A stretch of DNA of 64,000 bases from Novispirillum itersonii (GCF_014205675.1 NZ_JACIIX010000009.1:62001-126000), one strand, 5' to 3'. Counted from the stretch's first letter, positions 6,597 through 15,292 are shown. The notes: generated from the sequence alone by a model not told the origin. Numbers and translations: made by a program.

Positions 6597-8865
6597 AAGC
6601 CGCCGTTGCGGTCAGCAGGAACGAACGGCCCGGCTGATACAGCGGGGTGACGGTGCTGAATTCCTGCCCGTAGGTGGCGCGGTCGGCGTAAACGGCATCG
6701 AACAGGTTCATCACATCGGCGCGCAGGCTGATGTTGCTGTAATCGCCGGGCAGCTGATAGGCGGCATACAGGTTGACCACTTCATAGCCCTTCAGCGGCA
6801 GATTGCCGGGGGCGGCCTTGTCGTTATCCAGCACGATGTCAACATCGCCGCCGATGGTGATCCCGGCTTCGCGGAAGACATGTTCCGCCGCCAGCGAGAT
6901 CACCTTACCCATCGGGGTGGCGATATAGGTGCCGGTGTCGGAATCCGCCGGTTTGCCGTCGATGGTGACGTCGATATCGGCGTAGGAAACCCGGGCGAAA
7001 CCGGTGTCCCAGCCATAGCGGATCCCGGCCTCATACCCCTGCGACAGCACATCGCGGGTGACGGTGGCGCTGGTGGCGGCAAAGCGGGCGGAGCGCACGT
7101 CATCCATTTTCAGCTGGAACACCTGCCAGTCCACGGTGAAGCCGCCGTGGGTCAGCTCCAGCCCGGCGGTGACATTGTCGGACTGCACCGGCTGCGGGGC
7201 GCTGGCATAGCCCCATGCCGGGTTGAGGATGAAGTTTTCCGCCAGCGGCACGCCGGACCAGACATGGGCATATCCGGCCTTGGCCTTCAGCAGGCCGGGC
7301 ACCACGTCCAGCTCGCCGGACAGGTTGGGGCTCAGGCCGGACTGGTCCCACTCCCGCCCGGTGGTGCCGGTAAAGCTCTGCCAGTCGTTGCGCAGGCCGA
7401 AGGACAGATGCAGCGGATCGACCGGGTTCAGGCGGGCCTGCGCATACAGGCCGGTGTTGTCGGCCTCCTCATGGGCGGCCATGGTGCGGTCCTTGTATTC
7501 GGCGCGGTCCCGGTAAAAGTCGCCGCCGACGGTCAGGGTGCCGAAGCTGAAGGTGAAGGTGTTCTCGACCTTGCCGTTCAGCGAGGTGGTCTCGCCGGTG
7601 CCGGGGTAGGAGGTGGCGGCGGTGACGATCGGCAGGGTCACTTCCGTGCCGCTGTGGGCGACCACCACCTTGGGGTTCCACAGGTCGGTCGGGGTGGCAT
7701 CGGAATAGGTCAGGGTCAGGTTGTCGCGTTCCAGCGTGTACTGGCGTTCCTTCGGTTCCCACGCCGGGCGGCCGGTGATGTTGCCGATGTTGCCACGGTA
7801 GGGGCGGTTGCTGCTGTCGCGCACCCGCTCGGCGCTGATTTCCAGCCGGTCGCCGCTGTCGGCCTGAAGGCCGAGCTTGCCAAGGCCGCTCTGCATGTCG
7901 GTGGCGCTGCCGCGCACCTTATCGCCGTTGCCGTCACGGAATTTGCCGCCCTTGGCATAGGTGGCGCTGACCAGCACGTCGGCCCAGTCCTGCCGGGCAT
8001 AGACCCCGGCGTTGTTGGTGGAGACCGCGCCGTTGGTGTTGAAGCTGGTCTTCACCATGCCGCCGACGCCGTTTTCATCGAGGAAGTCGCGGGCGTCCTT
8101 GGTTTCATAGGCGATGGCCCCGGCCAGCGCGCCCGGCCCGGCATCGGCGGGGGCGACACCGGAATCCACCCGCGCCACCTTCAGGTAAGACGGATCAATC
8201 AGGGTGGTGCCGTTGTGGTGGAACACCTTGTTGTTCTGGCGGCTGCCGTCGATGCTGACCGCCAGATTGGTTTCCTCCACCCCCAGCACATAGACCTTCT
8301 CGTTCATCGCGACCGATCCGCCGACCCGCACCCCGGTCTCCCCGGCGAAGACGCGGCGGATATCGCCGGGGTTCTTCCGCTCCAGATCCTCCGGGGTGAT
8401 GGTGGTGCGGCTGGCTTCCGGCCAGCCGCTGTAACGGTCGTGCTGGCCCTGCACCGCCATCGGCGACAGGGTGGCGGCCCCCGGCACCGCCGTCGGGGCC
8501 TGCAACAGGGTGACGGTGTTGGGGCCGGTGTACTGGAAGGTCAGGCCGCTGCCTGCCAGCAGCGCCAGCAACGCCGCATCGGGCGACAGGGTGCCGGACA
8601 CCGCCGGGGCGGTGCGGTCGCGGGTCAGGTCGGCGGCATACAGCACCTGCACGCCGCTTTGCAGGCCAAAGGTGGTCAGCCCGGCGGCCAGCGGCCCGGC
8701 GGGAATGGCAAAGGCGGCGGTTTTCGGCTGGACCTGTCCCGGTTCCTGTTTGGCCTGCGCGGTGGCGGTCTGGGCCTGCGCGGCGGCAGGCAGGCACAGC
8801 GCCAGACCGATGGCGGTGGCGGTGATCAGCAGCGGAACGGGGCGGCGGGCAGCGGGAACGGGCAC
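6592..8865 (-). CDS. TonB-dependent siderophore receptor with N-terminal signalling (STN) domain, FecA-type
   Basis: An outer-membrane receptor of 757 residues that imports an iron chelate and signals its presence to FecR. Signal peptide 1-32 (cut after AAAQA), STN domain about 50-120 (FAIPAGPLAAGLTTFGLQSG onward), plug domain from about 150, then a beta-barrel ending in Phe (LLTATAAF), as expected for an outer-membrane protein. The STN domain marks it as a transducer, matching the FecR and ECF sigma genes upstream. The 3' end abuts a structured repeat. The ligand cannot be named. Confidence 0.92.
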   Translation of the reverse strand: MPVPAARRPVPLLITATAIGLALCLPAAAQAQTATAQAKQEPGQVQPKTAAFAIPAGPLAAGLTTFGLQSGVQVLYAADLTRDRTAPAVSGTLSPDAALLALLAGSGLTFQYTGPNTVTLLQAPTAVPGAATLSPMAVQGQHDRYSGWPEASRTTITPEDLERKNPGDIRRVFAGETGVRVGGSVAMNEKVYVLGVEETNLAVSIDGSRQNNKVFHHNGTTLIDPSYLKVARVDSGVAPADAGPGALAGAIAYETKDARDFLDENGVGGMVKTSFNTNGAVSTNNAGVYARQDWADVLVSATYAKGGKFRDGNGDKVRGSATDMQSGLGKLGLQADSGDRLEISAERVRDSSNRPYRGNIGNITGRPAWEPKERQYTLERDNLTLTYSDATPTDLWNPKVVVAHSGTEVTLPIVTAATSYPGTGETTSLNGKVENTFTFSFGTLTVGGDFYRDRAEYKDRTMAAHEEADNTGLYAQARLNPVDPLHLSFGLRNDWQSFTGTTGREWDQSGLSPNLSGELDVVPGLLKAKAGYAHVWSGVPLAENFILNPAWGYASAPQPVQSDNVTAGLELTHGGFTVDWQVFQLKMDDVRSARFAATSATVTRDVLSQGYEAGIRYGWDTGFARVSYADIDVTIDGKPADSDTGTYIATPMGKVISLAAEHVFREAGITIGGDVDIVLDNDKAAPGNLPLKGYEVVNLYAAYQLPGDYSNISLRADVMNLFDAVYADRATYGQEFSTVTPLYQPGRSFLLTATAAF

Positions 8866-8979
8866 GGCAGGCTTCCTTGCAACATCGTGATAACGGGACG
8901 CATTCGCATTGCGTTGATGGTATGACGATGGCAGGCCGGAGGATCCTCACCCCCTGCACCCAAAAAAATCTGAAAAAGT

Positions 8980-9948
8980 TTATCCCTGCCGCAGCAGCAC
9001 GACGCCGCCGGGCAGGCGGGTCTGGCGCAGGCCAAGGGTGGCGGTCAGGGCCGCCAGAATGGCGTCGGGGCTGGCGGTGTCAAACACCCCGCTGACCCGC
9101 CGCGCCGCCAGATCCGGCCCCAGCAGCAGCACGGTGCCGGGCCGCCAGCGGTTGAGACCGGCAATCACGTCTGCCAGCGCCACGTCCTCGAACACCATAT
9201 GGCCGTTTTGCCACGCGGTATCGGCGGCGGAGGCCCGGTCCACGGTCATCCCCGCAGCGGAGGCGGTCAGGCGCTGGCCTGCGGTCAGCCGTTGCGGTGG
9301 CTGGCCGTCGCGCCGAACCTCCACCGTGCTTTCCTGCACGGCGACAATGGTTGCGTCCTGACGCTGTTCGACGGTGTAGGCGGTGCCGAGGGCGCGGGCG
9401 GTCAGCCCGGCGGACGTCACCTCAAACGGGCGGGCGGGGTCGGTGGCCACCACCGCCTGCACCCGGCCCTCCCGCAGCTCCACATGGCGGCGGTCGGGGC
9501 TGTAGGTCACCACCGCCCGGCTGCCGGCCTCCAGCACCAGCCGCGATCCATCGGGCAGGGGAACGCTGCGGATCTGCCCGGTGGCGGCGGCATAGCCGAC
9601 GCCGTCGCCCAGCGGCAGGGGGCCGAACGGCCCGGTCAGCGGCCCGGCGGCAATCCCCAGCGCCAGCGTACAGAGCGCGGCCCCGGCCAGCGCCCGGCGG
9701 TGCAGGCGGCGGCGGCGTTGTGCGGGCCGGGGGTCGGGCAGATGCTCCAGATCCTCCCACACCTGATCCAGCCGGGCGTATTCCTGCCGGTGTTCCGGCG
9801 CGGCGTCGGCCCAGAGGGCAAAGGCGGCATGGTCATCGCGGCTGGCGTCGCCGGAATGCAGGCGGACAAACCACGCCAGCGCCGCCTCGCGGGGGGATGA
9901 TGCCAGCACCGCTTTGCGGGGGGATGATAACTGGGACCGGTCAGACAC
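8980..9948 (-). CDS. fecR: FecR-family anti-sigma/sigma regulator
   Basis: A 322-residue membrane regulator linking the TonB receptor to the ECF sigma factor. It has a cytoplasmic N-terminal DUF4880-type helix region (AALAWFVRLHSGDAS, then FALWADAAPEHRQEYARLDQVW), one membrane helix near residues 95-115 (LAGAALCTLALGIAAGPL), a periplasmic FecR domain (GQIRSVPLPDGSRLVLEAGS) and a C-terminal STN-interacting part (VSGVFDTASPDAILAALTAT). It lies between the sigma gene and the receptor. The start has an in-frame duplication (SSPRKAVLA / SSPREAALA). A CCGGGGG/CCCCCGG hairpin at 9978-10002 lies in the gap to the sigma gene. Confidence 0.9.
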   Translation of the reverse strand: MSDRSQLSSPRKAVLASSPREAALAWFVRLHSGDASRDDHAAFALWADAAPEHRQEYARLDQVWEDLEHLPDPRPAQRRRRLHRRALAGAALCTLALGIAAGPLTGPFGPLPLGDGVGYAAATGQIRSVPLPDGSRLVLEAGSRAVVTYSPDRRHVELREGRVQAVVATDPARPFEVTSAGLTARALGTAYTVEQRQDATIVAVQESTVEVRRDGQPPQRLTAGQRLTASAAGMTVDRASAADTAWQNGHMVFEDVALADVIAGLNRWRPGTVLLLGPDLAARRVSGVFDTASPDAILAALTATLGLRQTRLPGGVVLLRQG

Positions 9949-10085
9949 GCTGTCTGCCCCCTTTGTTACGGTATGGCCCGGGGGTGACGGCCTCGCCCCC
10001 GGATATCAGGAAACCGGGAGCAGCAGGCCACCCCCGTAAGAGAGAGACGATTGAGACAGCCAAAATCCTCACCCTGCCGTGCATT

Positions 10086-10610
10086 TTAATCCACCAGCCG
10101 GTCGCGGCAATGGGACAGGGCGCGGATAATGTGCTTTTCCACCGCGCTGCGGGAAATGCCCAGCCGGGCGGCGATCTCGGCATGGCTGAGACCGTCGATC
10201 CGGTGCAGCAGGAACACCTCGCGGCAGCGCTCCGGCAGGGCGTTAACGGCGTCATTCAGCCGCGCCAGCCGCTGGCGCTGCTCGGCCACTGCCTCGGCGG
10301 ACGGATGATCGGACGGGTGATCCTCCAGCGTTTCAGCAGGCAGATGGCGGCGGGCGGCGCGGCCTTCCGCCCGCAGATGATCCAGCGCGATGTTTCCGGC
10401 GACGCGGTACAGATAGGCGCGGGGGTTGTCCAGATCCGGCACCGTGGTCAGGCCGCTGACCCGCACGAACGTATCCTGCACCACATCCTGCGCCGAGGCA
10501 GGGGAGCCCATCCGCCGGGTCAGGCGGCGGGTCAGGTCGTCGTAATGTCTGACCAGCAGGCGCAGCAGCGAGGCGCGGTCTGCCGGGGCCCGGTCGGAGG
10601 CGGCCATCAA
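10086..10610 (-). CDS. ECF RNA polymerase sigma factor, FecI-type
   Basis: 174 residues. Region 2 is RLLVRHYDDLTRRLTRRMG through AYLYRVAGNIALDHLR, where it binds core polymerase and the -10 element. Region 4 is the HTH from about 120 (LPERCREVFLLHRIDGLSH, AEIAARLGISRSAVEKHI). No region 3 or 1, as expected for ECF factors. With FecR and the STN-receptor downstream it forms the classical iron surface-signalling set; it should direct transcription of the receptor/PepSY genes. A candidate Fur box lies 68-86 bp upstream. Confidence 0.93.
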   Translation of the reverse strand: MMAASDRAPADRASLLRLLVRHYDDLTRRLTRRMGSPASAQDVVQDTFVRVSGLTTVPDLDNPRAYLYRVAGNIALDHLRAEGRAARRHLPAETLEDHPSDHPSAEAVAEQRQRLARLNDAVNALPERCREVFLLHRIDGLSHAEIAARLGISRSAVEKHIIRALSHCRDRLVD

Positions 10611-10677
10611 ACGGACCCTTCAGGATGGTGGGCACCGGGAGGGACGGCCCGGCGGAGATCCTTTGTGTACGGCAACT

Positions 10678-10696
10678 GATAATTATTTGCAATAAG
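10678..10696. promoter_or_regulatory. Candidate Fur box upstream of the ECF sigma gene
   Basis: GATAATTATTTGCAATAAG matches 12 of 19 positions of the classical Fur consensus GATAATGATAATCATTATC, in an A+T-rich patch within otherwise GC-rich DNA. It lies 68-86 bp upstream of the sigma-factor ATG (minus strand), the expected place for iron repression of a FecI-type cascade. Alphaproteobacteria may use other Fur-like regulators, so binding is unproven. Confidence 0.55.
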
Positions 10697-10818
10697 GCGA
10701 TCGGGGTAGCGATTTTCAACTTTTATTCACAGCCGCTGTGCCGGAAATTCGTTTCCGCTGTCATCGGCACCGGGGCTAGCATGGCTGCACTCCACACCGC
10801 ACGGGGCCAGACCGGACC

Positions 10819-12012
10819 ATGACCGCCACCTTTGATTTCGAGACCGTCGTTGACCGCCGCAACACCAATGCCATGAAGTGGACGGTCCCGGCCGGTCTGC
10901 TGCCGGCGGATGTGTCCGCCGATGACATCCTGCCGATGTGGGTGGCGGATATGGATTTCCGGGTGGCCCCGGCGATTATCAGTGCCTTGCAGGCACAGGT
11001 CGATCATGGGGTGTTCGGCTATGCCAACGGGGCCGATCCGGCCTATGTCGCCGCCGTCACCGGCTGGCAGGCCCGGCGCTTTGGCTGGCAGGTGCCCGCC
11101 GACTGGGTGATGCCGGTGGCCAGCGTCGTCGCTGCCCTGAAGATGGTGATCCAGACCGTCACCCGCCCCGGCGACAGCGTGCTGATCCAGACCCCGGTCT
11201 ATCACCACTTCCATGCTGATCCGCTGAGCAACGGGCGGTCGCTGGCCTATGCGCCGCTGACGCTGGACGGCGACCGCTACCGCTTTGATCCGGTGGCGTT
11301 TGAACAGGCGATCCGCCCGGACACCCGGCTGTTCATCCTGTCGCATCCGCATAATCCGACGGGGAATGTGTGGTCGGAAAGTGACCTGCGGGCGATGGGG
11401 GAAATCTGCCTGCGCCATGGCGTGTTCGTGATCGCCGACGAAATCCACGCCGATTTCGTGCTGGCCGACGGGATGAAGCACATCCCCTTCGCGTCGCTGG
11501 ATCCGCGCTTTGCCGCCAACAGCGTCACCTGCACCTCGGCCAGCAAGACCTTCAACCTCGCCGGATTGCAGTGTGGCACGGTGTTTGTCAGCGATCCGGT
11601 GCTGCGGCGGGAGCTGAAGCGCACGCTGGAACGCAACACCACCACCTCGCCCAATCAGATGGGGATGGTGGCCACCGCCGCCGCCTACACCGGTGGCGAA
11701 GGCTGGGCCGATGCCATGCTGGCCACTGTGCGGGACAATCAGGCCTTTTTCGCCGAAGCGGTCAACAGCCGCTGCGGCGGGCTGCGGGCGCTGCCGATGG
11801 ACTCCCTCTATCTGGCATGGATGGACTGCCGGGGCACCGGCCTGTCGGTGACGGATCTGGATGCCGCCCTGTTCCGCGCCGGGCTGTGGCTGGACCGTGG
11901 ACCGAAGTTCGGCAGTGATGCGCATGGCTTTGTCCGCGTCAACCTCGGCTGCCCGCGCAGCGTGGTGGAAGAGGCGGTGCGGCGGCTGGAAAAGGCCTTC
12001 CCGAAAGGGTAA
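10819..12012 (+). CDS. patB: MalY/PatB-family PLP C-S lyase (cystathionine beta-lyase type)
   Basis: A fold-type I PLP enzyme of 397 residues, predicted to cleave L-cystathionine or cysteine conjugates to pyruvate, ammonia and a thiol; some members act as regulators or aminotransferases. Family hallmarks: N-terminal DRRNTNAMKW and PMWVADMDF, the SHPHNPTGNVW motif near residue 175, IADEIHADFV (Asp to the PLP ring nitrogen) and the PLP lysine in TSASKTFNLAGLQ near residue 240. Length fits the family. It is divergent from the iron sigma gene and followed by the toxin/antitoxin module. Confidence 0.9.
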   Translation: MTATFDFETVVDRRNTNAMKWTVPAGLLPADVSADDILPMWVADMDFRVAPAIISALQAQVDHGVFGYANGADPAYVAAVTGWQARRFGWQVPADWVMPVASVVAALKMVIQTVTRPGDSVLIQTPVYHHFHADPLSNGRSLAYAPLTLDGDRYRFDPVAFEQAIRPDTRLFILSHPHNPTGNVWSESDLRAMGEICLRHGVFVIADEIHADFVLADGMKHIPFASLDPRFAANSVTCTSASKTFNLAGLQCGTVFVSDPVLRRELKRTLERNTTTSPNQMGMVATAAAYTGGEGWADAMLATVRDNQAFFAEAVNSRCGGLRALPMDSLYLAWMDCRGTGLSVTDLDAALFRAGLWLDRGPKFGSDAHGFVRVNLGCPRSVVEEAVRRLEKAFPKG

Positions 12013-12049
12013 GGGGCCACCCAGAGCCACTTGTGGGCGGTGATCGTTC

Positions 12050-12085
12050 TTGAGGATCATACCCGTTGCGGGTATGATCCTCCGA
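12050..12085 (+). promoter_or_regulatory. Toxin-antitoxin promoter with embedded palindromic operator
   Basis: A -35-like TTGAGG (12050-12055) and a -10-like TATGAT (12073-12078) are 17 bp apart. A perfect 14-bp inverted repeat, GAGGATCATACCCG (12052-12065) and CGGGTATGATCCTC (12069-12082), covers both. The toxin ATG at 12085 is 7 nt after the -10 box, so the transcript would be leaderless or nearly so. The layout is ideal for self-repression by the antitoxin or the toxin-antitoxin complex. Confidence 0.75.
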
Positions 12086-12465
12086 TGTCCATGGCCCATA
12101 TTCTTAAACGGAAGGACTTTTCCCGCTGGCAGGCGGGGGAGCAGCTTCCTGACGCGGTTCTCTGTCATGCCGTCATGGAGATGGAGAAAGGGCTGATTGA
12201 TGCCGATCTGGGCGGCCATCTTTACAAAAAACGGGTTGCCCGGCCCGGGGCTGGAAAAAGCGGTGGCTACCGTACGCTCCTCTCGGCAAAAATCGGCAAC
12301 CGTTACGTGTTTCTCTATGGCTTTGCCAAAAGTGACCGGGCGAATATTACGCAGGATGAGAAGAAGGCCCTTCAGATCGCCGGAAGGGTGTTTTTGGAGT
12401 TGTCTGCCGAAGCGCTGCTGAAGGCCGTGCAGGCCGGGGTGTTGCAGGAGGTGCGCTGTGAGTGA
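12085..12465 (+). CDS. RelE/ParE-superfamily toxin (PF06296-like), HigB-type order
   Basis: 126 residues, the toxin half of a type II module. The sequence (AHILKRKDFSRWQ, LGGHLYKKRVARPGAGKSGG, FLYGFAKSDR, ITQDEKKALQ) is typical of the RelE-like family found beside XRE antitoxins; members are thought to be mRNA interferases. The ATG at 12085 directly follows the operator; a second ATG is at 12091. No Shine-Dalgarno sequence fits either, consistent with a leaderless mRNA. It overlaps the antitoxin gene by 8 bp, toxin first. Confidence 0.88.
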   Translation: MSMAHILKRKDFSRWQAGEQLPDAVLCHAVMEMEKGLIDADLGGHLYKKRVARPGAGKSGGYRTLLSAKIGNRYVFLYGFAKSDRANITQDEKKALQIAGRVFLELSAEALLKAVQAGVLQEVRCE

Positions 12466-12760
12466 TCTGATTGACTCCCTCCGGGATGATCTGGCGGCAC
12501 TGCATGAAATCGGTGTCGTCAGCAAGGTGACCCTGCGGGAATTTGATGCGGCCTGTCCGCCACGGGTCCGGCCTTTCAGCGCGGCGAATATCCGGGATCT
12601 GCGCCAGAGGCTGAATGTCAGTCAGTCCGTGCTGGCGCTGCATCTGCATACGTCGGCCTCGACGGTGCGCAAGTGGGAGCAGGGGGAAACCCACCCGAGC
12701 GGCCCGGCACTCAAGCTGCTGAACATTATCGCCGACAAAGGGTTGCAGGTTCTCCTCTGA
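12458..12760 (+). CDS. XRE-family HTH antitoxin
   Basis: 100 residues. The N-terminal 40 residues are a helical toxin-binding candidate; the HTH spans about 45-90 (IRDLRQRLNVSQSVLALHL, TSASTVRKWEQGE, SGPALKLLNII). This is the usual partner of PF06296 toxins. It neutralises the toxin and probably binds the palindrome upstream of the pair. The 8-bp overlap with the toxin gene implies translational coupling. Confidence 0.88.
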   Translation: MSDLIDSLRDDLAALHEIGVVSKVTLREFDAACPPRVRPFSAANIRDLRQRLNVSQSVLALHLHTSASTVRKWEQGETHPSGPALKLLNIIADKGLQVLL

Positions 12761-12814
12761 GTCTGCTTCTGTCCCGGAGCTCTGCCTTTTGGCAGGCACA
12801 GAGGAGACCGGACC

Positions 12815-13744
12815 ATGCGCCATTCAACATCGCTGTCGCGGCTGGAGATTTTTGTGCGGGCGGCGGAGCTGGGCAGCCTGTCGAAGGCGGCGCGGGTGCT
12901 GGGGGTGACGCCGTCGGCGGTCAGCAAAGGGCTGGCCCAGCTGGAGGCGGAACTGGGCGCAACCCTGCTGAAGCGGACAACCAGGCGGCTGTCGCTGACC
13001 GAGGTCGGGGCGGTGATGCTGGACCGGGCCTCGGCGATTTTGCGGGATACCGATGCGGCGATTACGGCGGCCATGCAGTTCCGGCGGCCCGGCGGGGTGC
13101 TGCGGGTCACCTGCTCGGTGGCGTTCGGCTGTACGCAGGTGTCGCGGCTGCTGCGGGATTTTTCCGAGGCCTATCCCGATATTGACGTGGTGCTGACGCT
13201 GGAGGACCGCTGTGTCGATCTGTCGCAGGAAGATTTCGATGTCGCCCTGCGGATTACGGCGCGGCAGGACTGGACCGACCCGGCGCGGAAGCTGGTGCCG
13301 ATCCGCTGGGTGTACTGTGCGTCGCCGGGGTATCTGGACCAGCATCCGGCGGTGACGGTGCCGCAGGACCTGACGCACCACGCCTGCCTGCTGTACCCGG
13401 AAATGACCGGCGGTGCCGACTGGGGCTTTGTGCGGGAGGGGCAGGGGGATGCGCCGCCGCTGACGGTGGCGGTGCGCGGGCGGGTGGTGTCCAATTCCAG
13501 TCTGGCACTGGCGGAAATGGCGCTGGACGGCTGCGGCATCGCCTGTCTGCCGGATTACGTCGCCGGGCCGCATCTGGCCGGCGGGCGGCTGCGGCGGGTG
13601 CTGCCGCAGTACCGGGCGCGGACCGAACACACCCTGTATGCCATGTATTACCGCAGCCGCTTCAGCAATCCGGCGGTGCGGGTGTTCATCGACTTCATGG
13701 CGGAGCGTCTGGGGCCGGGGGCCCCATGGTCGGCGGCGGGGTAA
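12815..13744 (+). CDS. LysR-family transcriptional regulator
   Basis: 309 residues. N-terminal winged HTH (SRLEIFVRAAELGSLSKAAR, LGVTPSAVSKGLAQLE) followed by a periplasmic-binding-like effector domain, of the group that controls nearby transporters or oxidoreductases in proteobacteria. GGAG precedes the ATG. It is encoded just after the toxin/antitoxin pair and points toward the two AraC genes; its last 50 bp overlap, tail to tail, the end of the downstream AraC gene. Its target is not evident. Confidence 0.9.
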   Translation: MRHSTSLSRLEIFVRAAELGSLSKAARVLGVTPSAVSKGLAQLEAELGATLLKRTTRRLSLTEVGAVMLDRASAILRDTDAAITAAMQFRRPGGVLRVTCSVAFGCTQVSRLLRDFSEAYPDIDVVLTLEDRCVDLSQEDFDVALRITARQDWTDPARKLVPIRWVYCASPGYLDQHPAVTVPQDLTHHACLLYPEMTGGADWGFVREGQGDAPPLTVAVRGRVVSNSSLALAEMALDGCGIACLPDYVAGPHLAGGRLRRVLPQYRARTEHTLYAMYYRSRFSNPAVRVFIDFMAERLGPGAPWSAAG

Positions 13745-14492
13745 GGCTGGTCGGCGCCACCCCCAGCATCTGCCGGAAGGTGCGGCTGAGGTGGGCCTGA
13801 TCGGCGAAATTGGCGGCCTGTGCCGCCTGCGCCCAGCTTTCGCCCCCCAGCGCCATGGACAGCGCTTTTTGCAGCCGCAGCCACAGCAGGTAGCGCCGGA
13901 ACGGCATGCCCATTTCAGCGACAAACAGGTGGCGGAACCGGCCGGGGGACAGGTGGACGGTGGCCGCCGCCTCGCCAAGGGGAATGCTGCGGTCGGTGCG
14001 GTCTTTCAGCAGGGAGACCGCCCGCAGGATGCGCGGATCGGTCGGCGGCGTGTGGTGCAGCGGGTCCCCGGCCAGCGCCCACAGCGCCGCCTTGCCCCGG
14101 TCGGCCAGCACGTCGGCGGGGGTGCTGTCAAAGTCCGCCGGGCTGAACAGGGCCCGCACCGGATCGGCGCTGGCGGCAGGCACCGGGCTGATACATCCGG
14201 CCGGGAAGCGGGCGAGAAGCTGCCGCCCGAGGTTGGATTCCGGTTCGCAGAACAGCAGGATGGTGCCGCTGCCGACGGCTTCGAAGCAGTGGGGGATATG
14301 GGCAGGAATAAAGGCGGCCTGATAGTCGGTCCACGCCTCTTCTTCGTGGGACCGCAGGCGGATACCGCCGGACAGGCTGAGGCAGATCTGAATGGCGTGG
14401 TGGGCATGCCGGGCAGCGGGCACGCGGGAGACCCCGGCCCACAGGTTACCCCCCGGCCACATGACGATCTGGCCGATTCCGAAGATCTTCAT
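13695..14492 (-). CDS. AraC-family regulator, second of two tandem paralogues
   Basis: 265 residues: N-terminal cupin-like sensor (RHAHHAIQICLSLSGGIRLR) and a C-terminal double HTH (LGEAAATVHLSPGRFRHLF; WAQAAQAANFADQAHLSRTF, then RQMLGVAPTSLTP). The ATG at 14492-14490 overlaps the stop of the paralogue upstream by ATGA, so the two are translationally coupled. Whole-length similarity to that neighbour shows tandem duplication. The 3' end overlaps the convergent LysR gene by 50 bp. Targets unknown. Confidence 0.88.
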   Translation of the reverse strand: MKIFGIGQIVMWPGGNLWAGVSRVPAARHAHHAIQICLSLSGGIRLRSHEEEAWTDYQAAFIPAHIPHCFEAVGSGTILLFCEPESNLGRQLLARFPAGCISPVPAASADPVRALFSPADFDSTPADVLADRGKAALWALAGDPLHHTPPTDPRILRAVSLLKDRTDRSIPLGEAAATVHLSPGRFRHLFVAEMGMPFRRYLLWLRLQKALSMALGGESWAQAAQAANFADQAHLSRTFRQMLGVAPTSLTPPPTMGPPAPDAPP

Positions 14493-15292
14493 GCCGGGAT
14501 CTTCTGGCTCTCGGGCAGAAAGCCCCCGGATTGCGGGGTGAGGAAGGTCGGGGCAATCCCGAACATCTGCCGGAAGGTGCGGCTGAGGTGGGCCTGATCG
14601 GCAAAATTGGCGGCCTGTGCCGCCTGCGCCCAGCTTTCGCCATCCAGCGCGACAGACAGCGCCCTCTGAAGCCGCAGCCACAGCAGATAGCGGCGGAACG
14701 GCGTGCCGATTTCCTCGACGAACAGGTGACGAAACCGCCCGGGGGACAGGTGGACGGTGGCGGCGATCTCCTCAAGGGAGATGGACTGATCGGTCCGTTC
14801 CTTCAGGGTGGCGGTGGCCCGCAGGATCCGGGGATCAGCCAGCGGCAGCCCGCGCGGCCCGCTTTCCCCCGCCACCAGCCGCAGGGCGGCCAGGCTGCGG
14901 GCGGTCAGGTCATCGGTATCGGCGGTGATGAAATCGGTGGGGCAGAACAGATCCCGCAGGCGTTCCGTCAGCCCCGGCGGCAACGGGCAGATGCCGGTGG
15001 CGGGGAAGCAGGCGGCGATCCGGTGGCCGTACAGGGTTTCCGGTTCGCACAGCAGCAGCACCACATCACTGCCGACCGCGTCAAGGGCATGGGGCTGGCG
15101 GGATGGCACAACCGCCGCCTGACAGGATATCCACGCGGCATCGGTGGATGTGCGCATGCGCAGTGTGCCGCGCAGGCTAAAGCAGACCTCAACCGCGTGA
15201 TGGGCGTGCAGGGTGGTGGCCTGATGGGGGCGGCCGATCCACAGATTGCCGCCCGGCCAGACGATGACCTGCCCCAGACCGGGGATTCTCAT
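14489..15292 (-). CDS. AraC-family regulator, first of two tandem paralogues
   Basis: 267 residues, same layout as its downstream copy: cupin-like N-terminal half (TLHAHHAVEVCFSLRGTLRM) and an AraC double HTH (LEEIAATVHLSPGRFRHLF; AQAANFADQAHLSRTFRQMF). Both proteins begin with nearly the same motif (GxGQxxxWPGGNLW), so the duplication covers the entire gene. The ATG at 15292 was chosen because it aligns with the start of the copy. The YtkA/peroxidase pair is transcribed divergently and may be a target. Confidence 0.88.
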   Translation of the reverse strand: MRIPGLGQVIVWPGGNLWIGRPHQATTLHAHHAVEVCFSLRGTLRMRTSTDAAWISCQAAVVPSRQPHALDAVGSDVVLLLCEPETLYGHRIAACFPATGICPLPPGLTERLRDLFCPTDFITADTDDLTARSLAALRLVAGESGPRGLPLADPRILRATATLKERTDQSISLEEIAATVHLSPGRFRHLFVEEIGTPFRRYLLWLRLQRALSVALDGESWAQAAQAANFADQAHLSRTFRQMFGIAPTFLTPQSGGFLPESQKIPA

